Shown one piece after another: positions 49,762 to 56,994 of a stretch of 64,000 bases of DNA (positions are counted from its first letter, which is position 1; each line of letters opens with the position of its first letter). The position numbers and the translations under genes were made by a program. The notes under the pieces are model-generated. The model was given only the letters and a program-made list of their open reading frames with translations, ran no database searches and was not told the DNA's origin. This stretch comes from Chloroflexota bacterium (lineage in GTDB: Bacteria > Chloroflexota > Anaerolineae > Anaerolineales > UBA4823): contig JAKOUW010000017.1 of the NCBI GenBank assembly GCA_029782365.1, positions 124,001-188,000 on the forward strand. Reading direction: 5' to 3'.

Positions 49762-50795
49762 TGGCCGGCGGCCTGGAAGTTCTCAATATCTTTAAATCTT
49801 TTGGCGGCAAGCCAGTGCTGCGCGGTGTCAGCTTCGCCATCGCCCATGGGCAAATCAGCGCGCTTCTCGGCCCCTCCGGCTGCGGCAAATCCACTCTGCT
49901 CAGCCTGATCGCTGGGCTGGAAGCGCCCGACCAGGGCCAGGTGAGGTGGGATGGCGCTGACCTGACAGGCACCCCCCCCCACCGGCGCGGTTTCGGGCTG
50001 ATGTTTCAAGAATATGCCCTGTTCCCGCACCTGAATGTATTTGACAACATTGCATTCGGATTGCACACAGCCGGCCTCGAGCCAGTCATCGTGCGCCGCA
50101 AAGTGCAGTCCAGCCTGGAGCTGGTCGGCTTGAGCGGTTTCGACAGGCGGGATGCCAGCTCACTTTCCGGCGGCGAGCAGCAGCGGGTAGCGCTGGCGCG
50201 CAGCCTGGCGCCTCAGCCGCGTTTCTTGATGCTCGACGAGCCGCTGGGCGCACTCGACCACGCCCTGAGCGAGCGCCTGCTGTTCGAACTGCGCAGCATT
50301 CTGGGGAAACTGCACCAGACGGCGCTGTACGTCACCCACGACCAGAGTGAAGCCTTTGCCCTGGCAGACGAAGTCATCCTGCTGAACCAGGGGCAGGTCG
50401 AACAGCGCGGTACACCGCAAGAAATATTCCGGCGGCCAGCCAGCCCCTTTGCGGCGCGCTTCCTGGGGTTAGACAACCTGATCGAGGGCCGCGCCGCAGG
50501 CTTGTGGGCTGAAACGGCCGTCGGCCGTTTGCCCCTGCCCGCGCCGCTGGAAGGGCCAGTGACACTGCTGCTGCGCCCAGATGCTTTCCAGCCCGGCGGC
50601 GCGCTGCCCCTGGTTTTACAGGGCGTGGTGAGCGAGCGCATCTTCCGCGGCGGCACCTGGCGCCTGACCGTGCAGGTCAACGGCCAGGCAATGGTTTTCG
50701 ATCTGGCTTTGACGAGCGCTCCGAGTCTTGATGAGCAGGTGGTGTTGAGCGCCGACCCACTGGAAGCGCTGGTGGTGTACCGGCCGGAAGCCTGA
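49761..50795 (+). CDS. thiQ: Thiamine ABC transporter ATPase
   Basis: The 344-residue protein is an importer ATPase with Walker A GPSGCGKST at 38-46, signature LSGGEQQRVALARSL near 134-148, Walker B FLMLDEPLGALD near 155-166 and the switch His in VTHD. A C-terminal TOBE-like domain covers about 240-340. It overlaps thiP by one base (TAATG). A run of nine C (49972-49980) lies in its coding sequence in the ATPase domain; one added or lost C would shift the frame. It energises thiamine uptake. Confidence 0.94.
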   Translation: MAGGLEVLNIFKSFGGKPVLRGVSFAIAHGQISALLGPSGCGKSTLLSLIAGLEAPDQGQVRWDGADLTGTPPHRRGFGLMFQEYALFPHLNVFDNIAFGLHTAGLEPVIVRRKVQSSLELVGLSGFDRRDASSLSGGEQQRVALARSLAPQPRFLMLDEPLGALDHALSERLLFELRSILGKLHQTALYVTHDQSEAFALADEVILLNQGQVEQRGTPQEIFRRPASPFAARFLGLDNLIEGRAAGLWAETAVGRLPLPAPLEGPVTLLLRPDAFQPGGALPLVLQGVVSERIFRGGTWRLTVQVNGQAMVFDLALTSAPSLDEQVVLSADPLEALVVYRPEA

Positions 50796-50797
50796 GC

Positions 50798-51793
50798 ATG
50801 TTGGAACGGCCCAGCTTATCGGACCAAAGCGTGCTCGATTGTTTGAAGCGCGCCTACAACCTGAACTGCCGCTCCCTGGATTTCTTGCCGTTGGGCGCTG
50901 ACCTGAACACAGCCGTTTTTCGCGCTGAGGCGAGCGGCGGCCAGGCCTGGTTTGTCAAGCTGCGCCGCGGCGCCCTGGACGAAGCGGCCATTCGCCTGCC
51001 TCACTGGCTGGCAGAGCATGGCGTTCCAGGCATCATCCCACCGCTGGAGGCGCAAGATGGGGCGCTCTCGGTTGACCTGCCAGATGGCGGCACCGATTGG
51101 CGCGTGGTGGTTTACCCTTTCATCCCCGGCCAGGACGGCTACCAGGCGGTTCTGACGGAAGCACAATGGCGCCAGGTTGGGCGGGCAGTGAGCGCCCTGC
51201 ACGCCTGCCATCCCCCGGCGGAGCTGACAGGATGGCTGCCGAGAGAAGACTACAACCCGAGATTTTGCCAGGCGGTGCGCCGACTGCTTCAACGCGCGAT
51301 GAATGAAACCTTCGCAGATCCCACAGCAGCAGAGCTGGCGGCGTTTATGCGCCAGCAGGCGGAGACGATTTCCCAAATAATTTCCCTCTCTGAAAAGCTG
51401 GCAAAGGATATTCGCCATCGTCCGCTCGCCTTTGTCATCTGCCATGCCGATCTGCACCCAGGCAACCTTCACCTGGCGGTAGAGGAAAAACTTTACCTGG
51501 TGGATTGGGACACCTTGATCCTCGCGCCGAAAGAGCGTGACCTGATGTTCATCGGCGGCGGATTCTGGCCAAACCAGCCTGAAGAATTGTTTTTCCAGGG
51601 ATATGGAAAGGTAAATGCCAACCCAAATGCTCTGGCATATTTCCGGCTGGAGCGCATCGTGCAAGACTTTGCCGCTGTTGGGGAAATGCTGCTCGATTCA
51701 ACTGCCGGCGGAGCGGACCGCGTTGTTCATCTGGGCTATTTCAAGAGCAATTTCATCCCGGGCGGGACGATCGAGGCAACTGGACAACTTTAG
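50798..51793 (+). CDS. APH/choline-kinase-family kinase in the thiamine operon
   Basis: The 331-residue protein has the aminoglycoside phosphotransferase fold: a nucleotide-binding N-lobe (WFVKLRRG with Lys54), the catalytic loop HADLHPGN at 216-223 and the metal-binding Asp236 in LVDWD. The closest look is to spectinomycin-phosphotransferase-like proteins, but the same family includes thiamine kinase (ThiK/YcfN). It begins two bases after thiQ under the TPP riboswitch, so a role in thiamine or thiamine-precursor phosphorylation is more likely than drug resistance. Since a pyrophosphokinase is present, it may act on another salvage compound. No terminator was found after it. Confidence 0.85.
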   Translation: MLERPSLSDQSVLDCLKRAYNLNCRSLDFLPLGADLNTAVFRAEASGGQAWFVKLRRGALDEAAIRLPHWLAEHGVPGIIPPLEAQDGALSVDLPDGGTDWRVVVYPFIPGQDGYQAVLTEAQWRQVGRAVSALHACHPPAELTGWLPREDYNPRFCQAVRRLLQRAMNETFADPTAAELAAFMRQQAETISQIISLSEKLAKDIRHRPLAFVICHADLHPGNLHLAVEEKLYLVDWDTLILAPKERDLMFIGGGFWPNQPEELFFQGYGKVNANPNALAYFRLERIVQDFAAVGEMLLDSTAGGADRVVHLGYFKSNFIPGGTIEATGQL

Positions 51794-51926
51794 TAGGGTG
51801 TTTAGACTTATTGCTGGTGTGTTTTTGAGCGGCATTTGAGCAATTATTCTCATCATTTAATTCATACAAATATGATAAACTAAATATTAATTAAATTAGA
51901 TATATTGAGATTCTTGGAGGTAAGTT

Positions 51927-52865
51927 ATGTCCACAATGAAAGCAGTTCGTATTGAGAGTTATGGCAGTGCAGATGTGCTCCGTTTTGGTGATGCACCCCG
52001 TCCCAAACCGAGCGCCGGTGAAATTTTGGTGCAGGTGAAGGCCACATCTGTCAACCCATTCGACTGCGCGGCGCGCGCAGGCTATATGCATGGTTATTTT
52101 AATTATGCCTTTCCCTTGATCCTCGGCCTGGACGCGGCCGGCGTTGTTGCCGAGGTTGGCGCAGGCGTGACTCAATTTAAGATCGGTGACCAGGTGTATG
52201 CCCGCCTGAACCCGGCGCGCAACGGGGGCTATGCTGAATTTGCCCTGGCCAGCGCAGGCGAAGCAGCCGCCAAGCCGAAGACTCTCGATTTTGTGCAGGC
52301 GGCTGCCGTGCCGCATGTGGCGTTGACGGCCCAATCCATGATCGATGCCGCCAGCCTGGCGAATGGTCAAACTGTTTTGATCCATGGAGCGGCGGGCGGC
52401 GTGGGCCATGTCGCTGTTCAATTAGCCCACCTGCTCGGCGCGAAAGTAATTGGCACGGCCTCGGCGGCCAACCAATCTTTCCTGAAAGAATTGGGCGTTG
52501 ATGTCGCCGTTGATTACAACGCTTCACCGTTTGAAAGCATCGCGCACGGCGTGGATGCTGTATTCGATACCATTGGTGGTGAAACCCAGGCGCGCTCCTG
52601 GGCGACCCTCAAACCCGGCGGCATCCTGGTGTCGATCGTCCAGCCGCCATCCCAAGAAGCGGCGGATGCAGTCGGAGCGCGCCTGGCGTTTGCCGGATTC
52701 ATGGGTTCCGGCGGCGAGCTGCTGGCGAAATTTGCTGGATTGATCGACGCCGGCAAGTTAAAAATCAAAGTCTCGCACACCCTGCCCCTGGCAGAGGCGC
52801 AGAGCGCTCACACGCTTGTCGAAGCCCGTCACACGCAGGGCAAAGTGGCCCTGGCTGTCGCCTGA
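51927..52865 (+). CDS. NADPH:quinone oxidoreductase-like MDR protein
   Basis: The 312-residue protein is a zinc-free medium-chain dehydrogenase/reductase of the quinone oxidoreductase group. It has MKAVRIESYGSADVLRF at the start, VNPFDCAARAGY near 42-53, LGLDAAGVVAEVG near 64-76 and the cofactor-binding VLIHGAAGGVGHVAVQLA near 150-167. No structural-zinc Cys cluster is present. It likely reduces quinones or enones with NADPH. TTGGAGG precedes the ATG. It stands alone, with an AT-rich upstream region and a terminator downstream. Confidence 0.92.
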   Translation: MSTMKAVRIESYGSADVLRFGDAPRPKPSAGEILVQVKATSVNPFDCAARAGYMHGYFNYAFPLILGLDAAGVVAEVGAGVTQFKIGDQVYARLNPARNGGYAEFALASAGEAAAKPKTLDFVQAAAVPHVALTAQSMIDAASLANGQTVLIHGAAGGVGHVAVQLAHLLGAKVIGTASAANQSFLKELGVDVAVDYNASPFESIAHGVDAVFDTIGGETQARSWATLKPGGILVSIVQPPSQEAADAVGARLAFAGFMGSGGELLAKFAGLIDAGKLKIKVSHTLPLAEAQSAHTLVEARHTQGKVALAVA

Positions 52866-52880
52866 TCTCAACAATAAAAA

Positions 52881-52910
52881 AAAGCCGCTGGCAAGAAACA
52901 GCGGCTTTTT
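52881..52910. terminator. Bidirectional terminator between convergent genes
   Basis: AAAGCCGCTG (52881-52890) pairs perfectly with CAGCGGCTTT (52899-52908), with further T on the plus strand and an A-run (T on the minus strand) on the other side. It serves both the oxidoreductase gene and the leftward dehydrogenase operon. Confidence 0.9.
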
Positions 52911-52916
52911 GTACGA

Positions 52917-54356
52917 TCAACCTGCCCACACCGACCGCCAAAGCCTGCTGCGGTCCCACTTCATGAAAATCAGCAGATCGCCCAGGGTCAGACGTTTGCG
53001 CAGCAACGGAGCGTTCAGAAAGGCGAAACGCACCTGCTCAGCGTTGAAAGAGGGCTGTAAACCGGCAAATGTGGTTGGGGCGGCCGTGGCATCCAATATT
53101 TCCAGCAGTCGGTGGCGCGGCCGGCTGAGCGCAGTCAATGCAGCCTTGTGGCGCGGCCAATCATGTAAAAAAGCCTCGAAGGCTGGCCGTTGGGCATGCC
53201 AGTTGGCCAATTTTTGGCGGTAATCGGCCCAGCATTCATCACCCGCTTTACCGCTGGGATCGACCTCCAGGAATGTACTGCGAATCACAGCCTGCATGGC
53301 ATCGGCATCCGGGTAGCAGGCGTCGATTTTGACCTGCGCCGGTTCGAACTCAGCCAGGAAATGCTCGTAAACATCTGCCCCCAACAAACTGGTCAAGGCC
53401 ACCTGTGTGCCGTGCATGGCCAGCGGCATGCCGGCGCTCTCGGCCAGCAGGTCCAGGGTGTGCGACATCACGTGCTCATAGCCTGACATCGGCGCGGTGG
53501 CATGCGAGAGTGACATAGCCAGCCCGCCCAAAGCGATCAGCTTGGCCAGCACAGCCATACCCTGCGCTGAGCGAGAGCGTATCGCCGGGGCAGTTTGCAA
53601 GAAGATCTCATCCAGGGGCCCCATCAAGCGTTGGGCCAGCTCGCTGTAGGTGGGATCCATACCGAGCTGGTGCGCCAGGTACCAGTCGGCCATTGAGACA
53701 AACGCCGCCAGCAAGTCGCCGACGCCTGCTGAGGTCATCTCATACGGCGCGCCGGCCAACGTCTCCAGATCGCAGGCCAGGGCGTCGGGGTAGCGCGATG
53801 GCAGGGTGCGCTTGACGCCGTCAATGAAGGTGGGCGCCATGTTGGAAGTGAAAGCCGAAACGCTGTTTGCTGTTTGGAACACAACGAAAGGCAGGCGGCC
53901 GCCGTGTTCCCGGTCAAATAAAAAAGCGGCATGCTTGGCGATATCACAAATTGTGCCTGATCCGACGGCCAGTACCGCCGCGCCAGGCTGAAGGTGAGCC
54001 TTTACGGCTTCGATGTGCGGCATATCTGTGTGCACCTGGCCCGTGGCGTCAGGTTCGGCGTACACCGCCTGTGCATGCCAACCGGCCCGGTTAAGCACCT
54101 GCAGGATCTGCGGCTTGAGGGGTCGGGAGAGGCGCTGCATGGGGGTGTGGTCCATGACTACCAGGCAGGGCTGGGCTGGGTCAGCGCCTGCCAGGCGCAG
54201 GATGGCCGGCAGTTCGAACAACAGGTCTGATTCAAAGCGCATGATGGGGATTGGCGCATGCTCGCCGGCCGGGTAACCAGGCAGTTTTTCCAGCGCTTGC
54301 CAGAAACGCAGGCCGTCTGCAGGGTCATAATTCAGAGTCACAGGCACCTCCTTCAA
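52917..54356 (-). CDS. Glycerol-1-phosphate dehydrogenase-like iron-containing dehydrogenase
   Basis: The 479-residue protein matches the AraM/EgsA group of the metal-dependent dehydrogenase superfamily. It has the nucleotide-binding AVGSGTICDIAKHAAF near 131-146, an Asp metal ligand in SAGVGDLLAAF near 210, and His ligands in HATAPMSGYEHVMSHTLD and MHGTQVALTSL. Homologues reduce dihydroxyacetone phosphate to sn-glycerol-1-phosphate. It is the last gene of the operon, 16 bases after the SdhD-like gene. Together with the GlpA-like flavoprotein it suggests conversions among glycerol phosphates or a related polyol phosphate. Specificity could also be for another polyol. Confidence 0.86.
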   Translation of the reverse strand: MKEVPVTLNYDPADGLRFWQALEKLPGYPAGEHAPIPIMRFESDLLFELPAILRLAGADPAQPCLVVMDHTPMQRLSRPLKPQILQVLNRAGWHAQAVYAEPDATGQVHTDMPHIEAVKAHLQPGAAVLAVGSGTICDIAKHAAFLFDREHGGRLPFVVFQTANSVSAFTSNMAPTFIDGVKRTLPSRYPDALACDLETLAGAPYEMTSAGVGDLLAAFVSMADWYLAHQLGMDPTYSELAQRLMGPLDEIFLQTAPAIRSRSAQGMAVLAKLIALGGLAMSLSHATAPMSGYEHVMSHTLDLLAESAGMPLAMHGTQVALTSLLGADVYEHFLAEFEPAQVKIDACYPDADAMQAVIRSTFLEVDPSGKAGDECWADYRQKLANWHAQRPAFEAFLHDWPRHKAALTALSRPRHRLLEILDATAAPTTFAGLQPSFNAEQVRFAFLNAPLLRKRLTLGDLLIFMKWDRSRLWRSVWAG

Positions 54357-54372
54357 GCGATGCTATCGATTG

Positions 54373-54717
54373 TTATTGAACAATTTGCCAGGTCAACTGC
54401 AAGCCGTAAGCCACAGTTAACAGACCAATGATGAATAAGGCAATCTCCATCTTACGCTGCCAGTGCGGCGGCGGGTTCAGATCCAGCACAACGGCGCGCA
54501 CCCCCAGCAGGGCATGGCTGGTGACCACCACCAGAAACAGGGTCTCCAGCGCAAAAGCCAGCGGCTGGCGCAGGTAAGCCGCTGCTTCAGCATAGGTGCG
54601 CAGTCCACCGCTGGCCAGGTAATGCTGTGCCAGCCAGTGCAGGCCAGCCAAAATCAACAGCGCCGCCCCTGAAACAGCCTGCGCCAACCAGATCCAGCGG
54701 CCAAAACGCTTCGGCAT
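54373..54717 (-). CDS. SdhD-like membrane anchor subunit
   Basis: The 114-residue protein has three membrane helices and the pattern of succinate dehydrogenase anchors: LHWLAQHYL near 23-31 after the first helix, a central SHALLGVRAVVLDLNPPPHWQR near 66-87 with the likely haem or quinone-site His, and a last helix. An in-frame extension to 55233 exists, but it crosses the SdhC gene; ATG 54717 with AGAGGG upstream, three bases beyond the SdhC stop, is right. With the SdhC-like subunit it would form the quinone-reducing membrane domain. Confidence 0.85.
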   Translation of the reverse strand: MPKRFGRWIWLAQAVSGAALLILAGLHWLAQHYLASGGLRTYAEAAAYLRQPLAFALETLFLVVVTSHALLGVRAVVLDLNPPPHWQRKMEIALFIIGLLTVAYGLQLTWQIVQ

Positions 54718-54719
54718 GC

Positions 54720-55106
54720 TCACCCTCTGCCAGCCAGCGCCCACATTCCCAGGGCGGTCAGCAAGATCGATATGGCCAGGCAGGCCCAAAACAAAGAACG
54801 CTGCCAACGCACGGCCAAACCGAGTCCCAGCAGGCTCAACCGCAGGCCGTTGAGAGCATGCAAAATCAGGCCGAAGAGCAGGAGCCCATCCAGCGCCAGC
54901 ACCAGCGGCGAGCGCAGGGTGCGCAGCAGGGCATCCCAAGCGGCAGGTCCCTGGCGCAGTTGGTTGAGAATAACCAAGTGCAGATATAAATAAAACACCA
55001 GGCCCAGTCCGCTCAGGCGGTGCAGGATAAAAGCCAACAGACCAACCGAGCCCGGGCGCGGGGAAAACCAGCCCCCGGGCTTTCCCACCTGCGGTTGACC
55101 GGGCAT
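54720..55106 (-). CDS. SdhC-like cytochrome b anchor subunit
   Basis: The 128-residue protein carries the SdhC hallmarks: a short SVGLLAFILHRLSGLGLVFYLYLHL start of helix 1 with the quinone-site Ser/Arg region and a His, and HALNGLRLSLLGLG near 83-96 with the second conserved His. Three helices are predicted. Its ATG overlaps the SdhB-like stop by one base, so the two are translated together. Haem b binding is likely but not provable from sequence alone. Confidence 0.87.
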   Translation of the reverse strand: MPGQPQVGKPGGWFSPRPGSVGLLAFILHRLSGLGLVFYLYLHLVILNQLRQGPAAWDALLRTLRSPLVLALDGLLLFGLILHALNGLRLSLLGLGLAVRWQRSLFWACLAISILLTALGMWALAGRG

Positions 55107-55837
55107 TAGGCTGTTCCTCCTCGCAGGAGCTTGCCGCGCAGGCGCAGAATCTCACCGGCCGGGTCCACGCCAGCCGGGCAGACTTCGCTGCACTCAAAAG
55201 CGGCATGACAGCGCCACAAGCCGTGTTCGCCATCCACCAGGTCTTTCACCCTTCGCCAGCGAGCGGCATAATCTGAGTCGCCAAGCGCCTCCGTCGCCAG
55301 CCGCCCGGCAGCCGCCAGGCCAGCCGGGCCGAGGTAAGCCGGGTCTTGACCCACCACCGGACAGGCGCTCAGGCACAGGCCGCATTCAATGCACGATTCA
55401 AAACGCCCTTCACGCGCTGGGAGCAGAGACAGCGGCGCTCCCTGCGGTTGGAGCTGGTCGAAGCGGGGCGTGCCTTGGTCCGGCAAGGGGCGCAGCAGCG
55501 GCAGATTGAGACGGTCCAAAGACTGCATGAACGGGCCAAAATCCACCAGCAGATCGCCGATCAGGGGGAAATTGCGCAAAGGCTCCAGCAGTATCGGGCG
55601 GTTCTGCGGTAAATCCTCCAGGCGGGCCAGGCAAGCCAGGCGCTCACGGCCATTGACTCGCAGGCCGCACGAGCCGCAGGAAGCATGGTGGCAGGCATGC
55701 CTGAACAGCAAGCTGGGGTCTTGCCTGCCTGCCTCTTCAAGCGCATCCAGCAAATATGCAGAGGGCTCGACTTCAACCTGAAATTTCTGCCAGCCAGTTG
55801 CGCGGCGAATGCGCAGGGTGATGGGCCGGGCGCTCAT
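55106..55837 (-). CDS. SdhB/FrdB-like iron-sulfur subunit
   Basis: The 243-residue protein has the standard Fe-S layout. The [2Fe-2S] ligands lie in ACHHASCGSCGLRVNGRERLAC near 47-68, a second cluster group in CIECGLCLSACPV near 150-162, and a third in CHAAFECSEVCPAGVDP near 205-221. It should carry electrons from the flavoprotein to the membrane subunits. An upstream extension to 55888 overlaps the flavoprotein gene; ATG 55837 forms an ATGA overlap with that gene's stop. The flavoprotein upstream is GlpA-like rather than SdhA, which is unusual. Confidence 0.93.
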   Translation of the reverse strand: MSARPITLRIRRATGWQKFQVEVEPSAYLLDALEEAGRQDPSLLFRHACHHASCGSCGLRVNGRERLACLARLEDLPQNRPILLEPLRNFPLIGDLLVDFGPFMQSLDRLNLPLLRPLPDQGTPRFDQLQPQGAPLSLLPAREGRFESCIECGLCLSACPVVGQDPAYLGPAGLAAAGRLATEALGDSDYAARWRRVKDLVDGEHGLWRCHAAFECSEVCPAGVDPAGEILRLRGKLLRGGTA

Positions 55838-56994
55838 GCGCTCACCCACTTCCGATACGAAGCCAACGGCGTGGTGCGCGTCTGGCAAGTTGGGGTTATG
55901 CCCAGGTAGGCGCAGGCCAGGTCGGCCGCCTGCTCGGCCATCAGCCGCGCCGTGCTGGTTTTACCACCCACCAAAGAAAAAACGCCGGGCGCTCCCTGGC
56001 TGGAATGCTGGTAACAGGCAAAAGCGCGTGTAACCGAGCGCCCCTGGGCGCCCTCCACTGCCAGCAGGGGGCGGGCTGCCGCCATAGCCCCGCGCATGTG
56101 CGCCTGGCGCACGGCCGGCACGAGCTGCTCGGCGACGCGGTAAATGGATTCGATGTGCTCGGGCGGCACGGGAATATCGCCAGGCTGGCTTACCTCCCAT
56201 GAAGTGGTGCCCAGGATGCTGGTAGTGCGTTGGGGAACGATGATATCGCCGTCGCCAGGCGGCGCCAGCAGGTTCAACACCCGCTGGCTCACCCGCCGGT
56301 CAATGGTGAGCATGGCGCCAGCAGACGGTGAGACCGGCGCCAGCAGACCGCCCAGGGCGGCGACCTGCCCGACCCAAGGCCCGGCCGCGTTGAAAATGAC
56401 ATCCGCACGCAGGCGGACCGGAGCAGTTTGCAGAGCCCGGCGCTGGCAGTAGGTGACTTGCATGAGTGCGGGATCCAGGCCGATCACTTCACAAAATGTG
56501 TGCACCTGGGCGCCGCGCTGGCAGGCGCTGGCCAGGAAGCTCAGGCACAGGCGGTAAGGGTCAAACACGCCGTCAGGGATCTGCACGGCAGTTATCAAGC
56601 CCGGGTTAAGCAGGGGCTCCATCTGCAGCGCCTGGGCGGCGCTCAATTCGCGCCATGGAATGGCGCACTCCGTACAGGCCTGCAGGAACCTCGGACGGTA
56701 AGCCAGCCCAGCCTCATCCACTGCGACGAACAGGCCGTCGTTCAATTCCAAACCCTGCGGTAAAATTTGGCGCAGGATCCAATTCTCCTGAATGCACTCC
56801 TTTGCCGAGTTCTGGTCCACCACGGCATAACGCGCTCCCGAATGGAGCTGCGCCTGGTTGTGACCGGTGGAGCCGCTGGCAATGCCGGCACGCTCCAGCA
56901 CAATCACACGCAGGCCGCGCAGCGCCAGATCATGGGCCAGGGCTGCCCCAGTCGAACCGGCTCCAATCACGACTGCCAAAGGTGCGTCTTTCAT
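55834..56994 (-). CDS. GlpA-like FAD-dependent dehydrogenase
   Basis: The 386-residue protein is a DAO-family flavoprotein closest in look to the catalytic subunit of anaerobic glycerol-3-phosphate dehydrogenase. It has the FAD-binding VVIGAGSTGAALAHDLALRG at 9-28, ERAGIASGSTGHNQAQLHSGARYAV near 35-59 (GlpA has GRNHGLLHSGARYAV) and FNAAGPWVGQVAAL near 201-214. It lacks the C-terminal Fe-S (BFD-like) extension of full GlpA (about 540 residues). No GlpB or GlpC follows; the next three genes encode SdhB-, SdhC- and SdhD-like proteins. The likely substrate is glycerol-3-phosphate or another polyol phosphate made by the FGGY kinase just upstream (4-base ATGA overlap). Confidence 0.9.
   Translation of the reverse strand: MKDAPLAVVIGAGSTGAALAHDLALRGLRVIVLERAGIASGSTGHNQAQLHSGARYAVVDQNSAKECIQENWILRQILPQGLELNDGLFVAVDEAGLAYRPRFLQACTECAIPWRELSAAQALQMEPLLNPGLITAVQIPDGVFDPYRLCLSFLASACQRGAQVHTFCEVIGLDPALMQVTYCQRRALQTAPVRLRADVIFNAAGPWVGQVAALGGLLAPVSPSAGAMLTIDRRVSQRVLNLLAPPGDGDIIVPQRTTSILGTTSWEVSQPGDIPVPPEHIESIYRVAEQLVPAVRQAHMRGAMAAARPLLAVEGAQGRSVTRAFACYQHSSQGAPGVFSLVGGKTSTARLMAEQAADLACAYLGITPTCQTRTTPLASYRKWVSA

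Noticed and set aside
50798..51793. Antibiotic (spectinomycin/aminoglycoside) resistance gene
   Set aside because: The fold is APH-like, but the gene is embedded in a TPP-controlled thiamine operon with no mobile-element signs.
54373..55837. True succinate dehydrogenase operon
   Set aside because: SdhB, SdhC and SdhD are present, but the coupled flavoprotein is DAO/GlpA-like, not SdhA, and a polyol-type kinase heads the operon.
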